Shown here: one piece after another, positions 1 through 7,198 of the stretch | Numbering within the stretch: position 1 is the first letter of the stretch | How the letters are laid out: each line of letters starts with the position of its first letter | Virus record (IMG/VR): IMGVR_UViG_3300043427_000649 | Coordinates: 1-23,981 of that record | DNA: 23,981 bases | Strand: one strand, 5' to 3' | Origin: a virus | Translations under genes and position numbers: made by a program | The notes under the pieces: model-generated | Seen by the model: the letters and a program-made list of their open reading frames with translations, nothing else | What the model was told of the DNA's origin: nothing | Databases searched by the model: none

Positions 1-4
1 AAAG

Positions 5-2041
5 ATGGCAGATTTAGACCAAAACGAGTACGAGCAGCCATCTCAGGCCGACAAGGACTTGACCGCATTTGTCGTTAACCACTGCGACAAGTGGCGGGAC
101 TACCGAAATGCCAACTTCATGACGTCGTATCTGGAATATGAGCGCATTTTCCGTGGTGAATGGGCAGCAGAAGACAAAACGCGCGAGTCTGAGCGCTCCA
201 GAATCGTGACGCCTGCCACCCAACAGGCTGTAGAGACCAGACACGCTGAAATTCTTGAGGCAATTTTCGGCCAGGGTGAGTTTTTCGACATTCAAGACGA
301 CTTGCAAGACGTCAACGGCAGCCCGTTGGACGTGGGCGTGCTCAAAGCGCAGCTCATGGAGGACTTCAAGCAGGACAAGATCAGAAAAGCGATTGATCAG
401 ATCGAGCTGATGGCCGAAATCTACGGCACGGGCATCGGCGAAATCGTTGTCAAGACGGAAAAGGTGTTCGAGCCCGCAACGCAGGCGATTCCAGGCCAGA
501 TGGGCCAAGCGGCCATCGGCGTGGTGGAAAAAACACGCATCGCCGTGAAGATCATGCCTGTCAACCCCAAGAATTTCTTGTTTGACCCCAACGGCACGAC
601 GATTGACGACTGCATGGGTGTGGCGATTGAGAAGTATGTGGGCATCCACAAGATCGTTGAAGGCATGGAAAACGGCATTTACCGCAAGGTGGATATCGGT
701 TCGGCCTCCGAGGACACTGATCTGGAGCCAACGCAAGAGGTCACGCAGTACCGCGACGAAAAAGTGCTCTTGCTCACGTACTACGGACTGGTTCCGAAGG
801 AGTTGCTGGACGAAGACGCCGATGTAGTCGATCTGTTCCCCGAGGACTCGCAGGCTGACACGTACTCGAACATGGTGGAGGCGATTGTCGTAATCGCCAA
901 CGACGGCGTGCTGCTCAAAGCCGAGGCGAATCCGTACATGATGAACGACCGTCCGGTCATCAGCTACCAAGACGACACTGTACCCAACCGCTTGCTGGGT
1001 CGCGGTACGGTGGAGAAGTCTTACAACATGCAAAAGGCGATTGACGCCCAGGTGCGCAGCCATCTGGACAGTCTGGCGCTGACAACCTCACCCATGATGG
1101 GCATGGACGCCACCCGTCTACCACGCGGCGCACGGTTTGAGGTCAAGCCCGGCAAAGCGTTCATGGTCAACGGCAACCCAGCCGAGATTCTGTACCCGTT
1201 CAAGTTCGGCGAGACGAGTCTGAACAACCTGAACACGGCCAAAGAGTTCGAGCGAATGCTGCTGCAAGCCACTGGCACGCTGGACTCACAGGGTATGGTC
1301 AGCCAAGGCAACCGAGACGGTGCGGGCATGAGCATGGCGGTGGCCACGGTGATCAAGAAGTACAAGCGCACGCTGGTGAACTTCCAAGAGGATTTCTTGA
1401 TCCCGTTCATCAAAAAAGCGGCGTTCCGGTACATGCAGTTCGACCCTGAGCGCTATCCGAGCGTAGACATGAAGTTCGTGCCGACGGCCACGCTGGGCAT
1501 CATCGCCCGTGAGTACGAGCAGCAGCAGTTCATTGGTCTTTTGCAGACGCTGGGGCCAGACACTCCGGTGCTGCCGCTGATCTTGAAGGGCATCTTGAAC
1601 AATTCTAGCCTGACCAACCGCTACGAGCTGATGGCAGCGCTTGACCAGATGAGCCAGCCAGACCCACAAGCGCAAGCAATGCAAGAAGCGCAGCAGCAGT
1701 TGGCCATGCAAGCGGCGCAGGCTCAGATCGCGGTCAGCACAACGCAGGCCGAGCAGAACCGGGCCGAGGCGACCAAGCTGATGACCGAGGCGCAGCTCAT
1801 GCCGCAAGAGGTGCAGGCCAAGGTGATCGCATCGACCACCAAAAACCTGCCTGCTGGCAACGAGTCCAACGAGTTCGACAAGCGTGTGAAAATCGCTGAA
1901 TTGATGCTCAAGGAAGCGGACATCAAGAACAAGAGCAAGATTGTTGAGTTGCAAATGAACAACGCAAAGAACAATGTTGTGGATGTGGAAAACGACTTCC
2001 TCGAAACCTTGAACACGGAGTTGACAAATGGCAATCGATAA
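5..2041 (+). CDS. Portal protein (podovirus type)
   Basis: This 678-residue protein is read as the portal: the dodecameric ring at the capsid vertex through which DNA is packaged and ejected and onto which the tail is built. The N-terminal third fits podoviral portals, with an aromatic Trp/Tyr/Arg-rich start (CDKWRDYRN), then SRIVTPATQQAVETRHAEI and ILEAIFG. The middle holds the NMQKAIDAQVRSHLDSLAL helix. The C-terminus is a long Gln/Ala-rich helical region, roughly residues 545-600, like the barrel of P22-type portals. Length is close to the 650-750 residues usual for such portals. Only four bases precede the ATG, so the ribosome site lies outside the window. It overlaps the fibre gene by 14 bases. 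Terminase is expected just upstream. The family call rests on recalled similarity and on context. Confidence 0.82.
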   Translation: MADLDQNEYEQPSQADKDLTAFVVNHCDKWRDYRNANFMTSYLEYERIFRGEWAAEDKTRESERSRIVTPATQQAVETRHAEILEAIFGQGEFFDIQDDLQDVNGSPLDVGVLKAQLMEDFKQDKIRKAIDQIELMAEIYGTGIGEIVVKTEKVFEPATQAIPGQMGQAAIGVVEKTRIAVKIMPVNPKNFLFDPNGTTIDDCMGVAIEKYVGIHKIVEGMENGIYRKVDIGSASEDTDLEPTQEVTQYRDEKVLLLTYYGLVPKELLDEDADVVDLFPEDSQADTYSNMVEAIVVIANDGVLLKAEANPYMMNDRPVISYQDDTVPNRLLGRGTVEKSYNMQKAIDAQVRSHLDSLALTTSPMMGMDATRLPRGARFEVKPGKAFMVNGNPAEILYPFKFGETSLNNLNTAKEFERMLLQATGTLDSQGMVSQGNRDGAGMSMAVATVIKKYKRTLVNFQEDFLIPFIKKAAFRYMQFDPERYPSVDMKFVPTATLGIIAREYEQQQFIGLLQTLGPDTPVLPLILKGILNNSSLTNRYELMAALDQMSQPDPQAQAMQEAQQQLAMQAAQAQIAVSTTQAEQNRAEATKLMTEAQLMPQEVQAKVIASTTKNLPAGNESNEFDKRVKIAELMLKEADIKNKSKIVELQMNNAKNNVVDVENDFLETLNTELTNGNR

Positions 2042-5000
2042 AATTTTTGAGGGCGCAGCGCTGGACGGCATTGCGGACAACCTGTTCAACTCGGTCAGCA
2101 ACTCGGTCTCAGAGATCAAGGCCATGCAGCAGCGCAAGGCCGCTGAAAACGTGCAGTTGGTGATTCAGGCACTCAAGAAGATCGACAACGACATCCGCGA
2201 GAAGTACGACGGCGTGGCCACGGTGATCGAAAAGCGCGTGGCCACGATCAAAGATGGCCGTAACGGCATCGACGGCAAAGACGGGCGCGACGGCAAGGAC
2301 GGTCGCAATGGCCGTGACGGTGCGCCAGGTGCTCGCGGTATGGACGGCGCTCGCGGCATGGATGGCCAAGACGGTGAAGATGGTGTGTCGGTCACTGAGG
2401 CACACATCGACTTTGATGGCAGCCTGATCATCAGCCTGTCGTCGGGCCGTCAGATCAACGTGGGCGAGGTCGTGGCCCCCGATCTGGCCGAGAAGATCAA
2501 GGTGATCACCAATGGTGGTGGCACTAGTCAAGGCGTGCTGGACACATTGACCAGCCTGCAAAACCAGATCAATGCACTGGTGAGCTTAGGTTCAGTCACC
2601 TACGAGGGCACTTGGAACGCATCAACCAACACACCGACCATTGTGGCGGGCACTGGCGACAAGGGTGAGTATTACGTCGTGTCAGTGGCGGGCAACACCA
2701 GCATTGACGGCGAAACGCTGTGGGGTGTGGGTGACTGGATCATCTTCAACGGCGTGGTGTGGCAAAAGGTTGACGGCGGCAGCACAGGGGACCTCACCTC
2801 ACTGACTGTTAGAGACAACACCATTTTGGGCAGCAGCAACAGCGACACGGTGACCTTCACTGCCCGTATCAACTCAGACTTTGATCCTGCAACAGATAAT
2901 GCCTTTGATTTAGGTCGTGTTGGGCATGAGTGGCGTAATCTGTATCTTGATGGCACGGCTAATATTGACAGCCTGATTGCTGACACAGCGGATATTAACG
3001 GCGGCACGATTGATGGCGCGTCTGTGGGCGCTACAACAGCCTCTACAGGCGCGTTTACTACGCTGACCTCATCGTCTGATGCAACCCTGCATGGCCTCAC
3101 CGTAGGCCGTGGTGCAGGTGCTGTGTCTACCAACACTGCGGTGGGTGCTAGTGCTTTGGCGGCTAATACGACTGGCAGTTTTAATACTGCTTTTGGTCAA
3201 ACCGCTGGGTCAACAATTACCACTGGCACTGAAAACGTGGCTATCGGTCAAGGTTCAATGTCTAATGGAACGGTCACGGGCGATTACAACACCACTGTTG
3301 GAACCTCGTCCACGCGCAACCTGACCAGCGGAGCGTCCAACGTGGCGGTTGGTCATGCCGCGCTTAATGCCACCACCACAGGGGGGAATAACGTAGCCCT
3401 TGGAAAGTCTGCGCTTCAATTAAACACCACAGCATCTAACAACACTGCCGTCGGTTATCAGGCGTCTTATGCAAATACTACAGGCGCATCGAACGTATCG
3501 CTTGGAGCACTCGCTGGTTACACAAACACTACTGGCAACAACAACACAACTCTTGGAAACCAAGCAGGGCAGTCAAATGTCACGGGTTCGCAAAACGTAT
3601 TTGTCGGGTCGGTTGCTGGATTTAACAGCACAGGCTCCAGCAACACTGGTGTTGGATACCAAGCGGTTCGCAATTCCAGCGGAGGGTCAAACGTAGGTGT
3701 TGGTCAGTCTGCGCTTGTAACAAATACCACGGGCGCAAACAATATCGCAGTGGGCAACAACGCACTTGCCGGAAATAGCACAGGCGCGTTTAACACCGCA
3801 ATTGGCGACAGTGCAATGGCGGCAAACACCACTGCAAACGACAACGTAGCAGTTGGACAGTCCGCATTGGATGCCAATACTACTGGCGCAGCCAACGTGG
3901 CTTTGGGTCGTGATGCTTTAGGGGCCAACACTACAGCAAGCTATAACACCGCTGTTGGATACCAATCGGGGTATAGCAATACTACAGGTGCATCCAATCA
4001 GGTTTTTGGCTATCAGGCGCTGTATTCAAACCAAACTGGCAGCAACAACGCTGCATTTGGTACAGGCGCTTTGTACGCAAACACTGCCAGTGATAATGCT
4101 GCATTTGGTTCAGGTGTTACCGCAGTAGCGGGGGGCGCACTTGTTTCAAACACAACTGGAGAACGCAATGCAGCTTTTGGTGGGGGCGCTGCTTCTTCTA
4201 ACACCACGGGCAATTACAACACCGCAATTGGCACTCTTGCATTGAAGTCCAACACCACAGCCTCCGAAAACACTGCTGTTGGTTATCAGGCTTTATATAG
4301 TCAAACAACAGCAGGTACTGGTTCTAACACTGCTTTTGGTCATCAAGCAGGTTACGACACCAACGGTTTTTACAACACCTTCATTGGATACAAATCTGGC
4401 CTGCCTTCTACGGGCAACCAAAACACCTTCATAGGTCATGCTTCTGGCTCGGCAATGACCAGTGGCTCCAAGAACACCATCCTTGGCGTTTACAACGGCA
4501 ACCAAGGTGGCCTCGACATCCGCACTGGCAGCAACTACATCGTGCTGTCTGATGGGGATGGGAACCCGAGGGGGGTTTTTGACAACAATGGGAATTTGTT
4601 GGTTGGGGCGACTAGTACCATAAGCATTTCTGGCGTTTCAACAGGCCATGCTTTTGTTCAAGCGACAGATGGTAGATGGATTACAGGTTTTAGACATTCC
4701 ACAACAGCGACCCCTTGGGGCATTGCTATTGATTATTCTGCTGTTGCACCAAACGACACAAGCAGCCACTTTTTGTTTTGCACTGACAGTGCTGCAACCC
4801 GAGCAGTAATTCGCTCAAATGGTGGTCTTGCTAACTACCAAGGCAACGATGTCAACTTGTCAGACCGCCGAGAGAAGACCAACTTTGCCCCGGCTAAGTC
4901 GTACCTTGAAACCATCTGCGCTATCCCTGTGCAGACCTTTAACTACATCGACCAGAACATGGAAGATGACCCCGGCCTGACGCTTGGTGTTGTGGCTCAA

Positions 5001-5168
5001 GATGTTCAAGCCGTTGCGCCTGAGTTGGTCATGGAAAGCAATTGGGGCAGCAAAGACGACCCCAAGATGCGCCTGTCGATCTACCAGACCGATTTGCAAT
5101 ACGCCTTGATGAAGGCTTTGCAAGAACTCAAAGCAGAATTTGATGCTTACAAGGCGGCACATCCATGA
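2028..5168 (+). CDS. Large modular tail fibre with collagen-like region, 17-residue repeats and S74 chaperone domain
   Basis: This 1046-residue receptor-binding fibre begins inside the portal gene, with GGAG 7 bases before its ATG. Modules in order: an N-terminal helical/coiled-coil segment (about 1-75); Gly-X-Y triplets (77-119); a carbohydrate-binding-like module (about 185-255, motif GDWIIFNGVVWQKV); a short module with DLGRVGHEWRNLYLDG (about 290-315); about 24 repeats of 17 residues, NTTGxxNxAxGxxALxx (about 369-815), like trimeric adhesin head repeats; and a C-terminal intramolecular chaperone (945-1046). The S74 protease signature SDRREK is present, with Ser945 and Lys950 spaced like the catalytic Ser/Lys pair of endosialidase, so the chaperone is expected to cleave itself off after trimer folding. 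The N-terminus lacks the virion-anchor sequence seen in the second fibre, so how it attaches is unclear. The gene directly follows the portal, an unusual place for a fibre. Confidence 0.85.
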   Translation: MAIDKIFEGAALDGIADNLFNSVSNSVSEIKAMQQRKAAENVQLVIQALKKIDNDIREKYDGVATVIEKRVATIKDGRNGIDGKDGRDGKDGRNGRDGAPGARGMDGARGMDGQDGEDGVSVTEAHIDFDGSLIISLSSGRQINVGEVVAPDLAEKIKVITNGGGTSQGVLDTLTSLQNQINALVSLGSVTYEGTWNASTNTPTIVAGTGDKGEYYVVSVAGNTSIDGETLWGVGDWIIFNGVVWQKVDGGSTGDLTSLTVRDNTILGSSNSDTVTFTARINSDFDPATDNAFDLGRVGHEWRNLYLDGTANIDSLIADTADINGGTIDGASVGATTASTGAFTTLTSSSDATLHGLTVGRGAGAVSTNTAVGASALAANTTGSFNTAFGQTAGSTITTGTENVAIGQGSMSNGTVTGDYNTTVGTSSTRNLTSGASNVAVGHAALNATTTGGNNVALGKSALQLNTTASNNTAVGYQASYANTTGASNVSLGALAGYTNTTGNNNTTLGNQAGQSNVTGSQNVFVGSVAGFNSTGSSNTGVGYQAVRNSSGGSNVGVGQSALVTNTTGANNIAVGNNALAGNSTGAFNTAIGDSAMAANTTANDNVAVGQSALDANTTGAANVALGRDALGANTTASYNTAVGYQSGYSNTTGASNQVFGYQALYSNQTGSNNAAFGTGALYANTASDNAAFGSGVTAVAGGALVSNTTGERNAAFGGGAASSNTTGNYNTAIGTLALKSNTTASENTAVGYQALYSQTTAGTGSNTAFGHQAGYDTNGFYNTFIGYKSGLPSTGNQNTFIGHASGSAMTSGSKNTILGVYNGNQGGLDIRTGSNYIVLSDGDGNPRGVFDNNGNLLVGATSTISISGVSTGHAFVQATDGRWITGFRHSTTATPWGIAIDYSAVAPNDTSSHFLFCTDSAATRAVIRSNGGLANYQGNDVNLSDRREKTNFAPAKSYLETICAIPVQTFNYIDQNMEDDPGLTLGVVAQDVQAVAPELVMESNWGSKDDPKMRLSIYQTDLQYALMKALQELKAEFDAYKAAHP
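2256..2384 (+). repeat. Collagen-like Gly-X-Y repeat in fibre 1
   Basis: Fourteen consecutive Gly-X-Y triplets plus a closing Gly (residues 77-119 of the fibre). X and Y are mainly Asp, Lys, Arg, Asn and Met, and only one triplet contains proline. At DNA level it appears as GGC/GGT every third codon. Collagen-like stretches form trimeric rods in phage fibres, which fits a trimer with a C-terminal chaperone. Stability would have to come from Lys/Asp and Arg/Asp ion pairs, since phages mostly lack proline hydroxylation. Confidence 0.9.
3132..4490 (+). repeat. Array of about 24 coding repeats of 51 bases (17 residues) in fibre 1
   Basis: Tandem degenerate repeats with period 17 residues and consensus NTTGxxNxAxGxxALxx. 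Examples are NTTANDNVAVGQSALDA, NTTGAANVALGRDALGA and NTTASYNTAVGYQSGYS, all in register. A few units are longer or shorter, for example near nt 4110-4140 and 4290-4330. The pattern of NxAxG plus Ala/Leu resembles the left-handed beta-roll repeats of trimeric adhesin heads and suggests a long beta-solenoid shaft. Such arrays can change copy number by recombination, giving fibre length variation. Confidence 0.85.
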
Positions 5169-5650
5169 TTACCCAACAACAAGCCTTAGACCTGTTTGAG
5201 TACCGTGATGGAGATTTGCACTGGAAGGTGCGTCCTGCGAACTTGGCTGTCTGTGGAACTGTCGCTGGTTACAAAAACACCAAAGACTCGTATTGGCGAG
5301 TGGTTGTGCAGGGGAAAATGTATTTGAAGCACCGCCTTGTATTTTTGTACCACCACGGCAATTTGCCCAAGTATGTTGACCACATCAACGGCAACCGAGA
5401 AGACAACAGGATTGAAAACTTGCGCTTGGCTACACAAGCTGAAAATGCAAGAAACGCTAAACTTCCACGCCACAACACATCAGGGGTTAAAGGCGTGTGC
5501 AAGCCTAAAAAAGATAAGAACTGGACTTGTTCATTGCGAACAAACAAAAAACTCAAAACTGTTGGTGGGTTCAAAAACAAGGAACTGGCTCAGGAGTTTA
5601 TGGAGTTGTGGCGTGAAATGGCACACGGGCAATTTGCCAATCATGGTTAA
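5165..5650 (+). CDS. HNH homing-type endonuclease with AP2-like C-terminal domain
   Basis: This 161-residue protein fits free-standing phage HNH endonucleases, which nick or cut DNA at or near their own insertion site and spread by repair. The HNH core is HRLVFLYHHG followed by VDHINGNREDNRIENLRLAT, giving the first His, the DHxxG turn and the NxxENL Asn. The C-terminal part (NTSGVKGV, then basic residues and GGFKNKELAQEF) resembles the AP2-like DNA-binding domain often fused to these nucleases. The ATG overlaps the fibre stop codon (ATGA). By hand count nt 5401-5580 is about 41% G+C against about 55-60% for many late genes, consistent with recent insertion. It separates the fibre from its small partner gene, while the second copy of that pair at 13636-15507 has no such insert. 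Confidence 0.9.
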   Translation: MITQQQALDLFEYRDGDLHWKVRPANLAVCGTVAGYKNTKDSYWRVVVQGKMYLKHRLVFLYHHGNLPKYVDHINGNREDNRIENLRLATQAENARNAKLPRHNTSGVKGVCKPKKDKNWTCSLRTNKKLKTVGGFKNKELAQEFMELWREMAHGQFANHG

Positions 5651-5665
5651 CCAAAGGAAACCAAA

Positions 5666-5983
5666 ATGACAACTTTTACCACTACTATTAATTCGATGTA
5701 CACGCTCAACACCCCCGATCCCGGGTACGTTGTGAACGTACTGTGGACAGTGACCGGGGTGGACGGCGACAACACTGCCTCCATCGGCGGCAACACACAG
5801 TTCAGTTCTGCTGACCAAGAGGGCGCATTCGTGCCTTACGAATCGCTGACTGAGGCTCAAGTCTTGGCGTGGATTCCCGCCAACCAGATCGAGAGCGCAC
5901 AAGCCTGCGTGCAGGGCCAGATCGACAGCATGATCACCCCACCTGTCAGCCCACAAAGCACAACTTTGCCTTGGGCAGCTTGA
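5666..5983 (+). CDS. Small fibre-associated protein, copy 1 (unknown function)
   Basis: A 105-residue soluble protein of unknown function. It aligns without gaps to the product of 15196-15507, with about 55 of 103 positions identical by hand count. Shared blocks are MTTFT, GVDGxxTAS, CVQGQI, PPV and a terminal LPW. From memory it belongs to a widespread family of small phage proteins encoded beside fibre genes (I believe DUF7936); that assignment needs a profile search. Here the HNH gene lies between it and the fibre. Location suggests a role in fibre assembly or attachment, but nothing in the sequence proves it. The start is supported by AAAGGA upstream, after a 15-base gap. Confidence 0.75.
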   Translation: MTTFTTTINSMYTLNTPDPGYVVNVLWTVTGVDGDNTASIGGNTQFSSADQEGAFVPYESLTEAQVLAWIPANQIESAQACVQGQIDSMITPPVSPQSTTLPWAA

Positions 5984-5999
5984 TTAGTTGAGGTAACAC

Positions 6000-6179
6000 A
6001 TGACCACCATCGACAAGACTGACGCACGGCTGTCAACGCACGAGGAAGTTTGTGCGATCAGGTACGAGCAGATCAACGCACGGCTCAAGCGTCTTGAACA
6101 CATCATCATGCAAGCTGCTGGCGTCATGATCCTGTCAATGGCGGGGACTATATTTAGCGCCGTGTGGATTCTCAAATGA
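6000..6179 (+). CDS. XhlA-like small membrane-anchored protein, possible holin partner
   Basis: A 59-residue protein with a charged, helical N-terminal half (about 1-35, ending RLKRLEHII) and one hydrophobic C-terminal segment (about 37-57, GVMILSMAGTIFSAVWIL). This layout resembles haemolysin XhlA-type proteins, which sit in lysis cassettes and act with holins; the assignment is by topology and place only. GAGG precedes the ATG by 7 bases. Its stop overlaps the start of the next small gene (ATGA). It is the first of four consecutive membrane-protein genes before the endolysin. Confidence 0.7.
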   Translation: MTTIDKTDARLSTHEEVCAIRYEQINARLKRLEHIIMQAAGVMILSMAGTIFSAVWILK

Positions 6180-6274
6180 AAGACTGGGCCGTCAGTTTCA
6201 TCGCTGCGGTCCTAATTGTTGGATTCATCGTCTACTGTGCCAAAGTTGTAATTTGGGCTTTTTATGTTGGCTGA
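6176..6274 (+). CDS. 32-residue single-pass membrane peptide in lysis cassette
   Basis: A tiny open reading frame, MKDW followed by an almost unbroken hydrophobic segment (residues 5-31, with a single Lys at 23) ending FYVG. It starts on an ATGA overlap with the preceding gene and overlaps the next by 11 bases, which supports translation by coupling. Position between XhlA-like and holin genes suggests a lysis accessory role such as a pinholin- or antiholin-like peptide, but no family is recognised. It is too short for standard gene callers. Confidence 0.55.
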   Translation: MKDWAVSFIAAVLIVGFIVYCAKVVIWAFYVG

Positions 6275-6695
6275 ACTTGCGATTTGCAACGCCGCGTTTT
6301 CCGTGATCAAAGAAACCGTCCAAAACGGCGGCGACATCATGGCCGCTGGCCAGAAGTTGTTTGACTTCTTTGACAACAAAAACGCTATCCAGAAGAAGGC
6401 CAACAGCGGCAACGACATGGAAGCGTTTGCGGCTCTTGAGCAGATCAAGAACAACGAGGCTGAACTCAAGCGCATGATGGTGTACCACGGTCGTGCAGGG
6501 CTTTGGGATGACTGGCTCAAGTTCCAGAAAGAAGCCAAGCAACGGCGTGAGGCTGAGGAAAAGGCTGAGTTTCGCAAGAAGGCTGCACGCAAAGCAAAGA
6601 TTTGGCTTACCCTCATGTGGGCTGCAATTGTGTCTTTGCTGGGTGTTCTCATGACCGTCGGCCTTTGGGTCGTGTCGCAACTGAAAGGAAAGTAA
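6264..6695 (+). CDS. C-tail-anchored coiled-coil protein in lysis cassette
   Basis: A 143-residue protein of unrecognised family. The N-terminal part (1-50) is mildly hydrophobic (MLAELAICNAAFSVIKETV). The middle (50-110) is highly charged and helical (KEAKQRREAEEKAEFRKKAA). A single transmembrane helix lies near the C-terminus (about 111-138, LTLMWAAIVSLLGVLMTVGL) and is followed by a short basic end. The topology predicts a cytoplasmic body held to the inner membrane. It overlaps its upstream neighbour by 11 bases and the holin by one base (TAATG). An antiholin or spanin-like role is possible from the place alone; no lipobox is seen. Confidence 0.7.
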   Translation: MLAELAICNAAFSVIKETVQNGGDIMAAGQKLFDFFDNKNAIQKKANSGNDMEAFAALEQIKNNEAELKRMMVYHGRAGLWDDWLKFQKEAKQRREAEEKAEFRKKAARKAKIWLTLMWAAIVSLLGVLMTVGLWVVSQLKGK

Positions 6696-7198
6696 TGCTG
6701 TCACTCATCTCAACCCTTGGGGGTCTGCTGATCTCTGGCTTACCCAAGCTGCTGGAGTTCTTCCAAAACAAAGCCGACCAAGCGCACGAGTTGCGGCTGG
6801 CGCAGATGCAGACAGAGCGCGAGTTGCAAATGGCTGCCGCTGGTTTCGCAGCCCAAGCTCATATCGAGGAAATCCGCACTGAGCAAGTCGCTATGCAGAC
6901 CCAGGCTGAAATGGTGCAGGGCGCTCAAGACCACGACAAGGCAGTGCTGGAAAAGGCATCCAAATGGGTCGCCAACTACATCGGCACAGTGCGCCCCACG
7001 GTGACGTATATCTTTGTGGCCGAGCTGGTCGCCATCAACGCCTTCCTGTGCTACTACCTGTGGAGTAATCCCGGCCTGATCACCAGCATGGACGATGTGC
7101 TGCGCTACGCCGACATTATTTTCAGCCCTGATGAGATGGCTATGCTTGGCGGAATTATTGGATTTTGGTTCGGAAGTCGTAATTGGAGCAAGAAGTGA
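6695..7198 (+). CDS. Holin, three-transmembrane (gene-transfer-agent type)
   Basis: A 167-residue protein resembling the three-segment holins described for gene transfer agents (family recalled as GTA holin 3TM). Holins open the inner membrane so the endolysin can reach peptidoglycan. A hydrophobic N-terminal helix (about 1-23, STLGGLLISGLPKLLEFF) is followed by a long charged, Gln/Glu-rich helical region (25-95). Then come the signature VRPTVTYIFVAELVAINAF with a transmembrane helix (about 104-125) and a last hydrophobic helix (about 147-160, LGGIIGFWFGSR). The chosen start follows AAAGGAAAG and overlaps the upstream stop (TAATG). A longer in-frame start at 6602 was rejected because it reads through the neighbour. 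It is followed directly by the endolysin gene. Confidence 0.82.
   Translation: MLSLISTLGGLLISGLPKLLEFFQNKADQAHELRLAQMQTERELQMAAAGFAAQAHIEEIRTEQVAMQTQAEMVQGAQDHDKAVLEKASKWVANYIGTVRPTVTYIFVAELVAINAFLCYYLWSNPGLITSMDDVLRYADIIFSPDEMAMLGGIIGFWFGSRNWSKK

Noticed and set aside
14-1063. A 349-codon open frame on the - strand under the portal gene.
   Set aside because: It lies entirely antisense to a well-supported portal gene, its product is low-complexity His/Leu/Val-rich, and long antisense frames are expected from the G/C-rich third positions of the real gene.
1286-2137. A 283-codon - strand frame spanning the portal-fibre junction.
   Set aside because: It is a Leu/His/Arg-rich shadow of two real genes in the opposite direction.
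3132-4490. Regular repeats of about 51 bases considered as a CRISPR array or satellite.
   Set aside because: The repeats are in frame, conserved as protein rather than as DNA, and have no constant repeat separated by unique spacers.
6602-6694. An upstream in-frame start that would lengthen the holin by 31 residues.
   Set aside because: The extra stretch lies inside the preceding gene, encodes no hydrophobic or conserved sequence, and the start at 6695 has its own ribosome site.
7183-7194. TTG start four codons upstream for the endolysin.
   Set aside because: GTG at 7195 has GGAG at proper spacing and a GTGA overlap with the holin stop.
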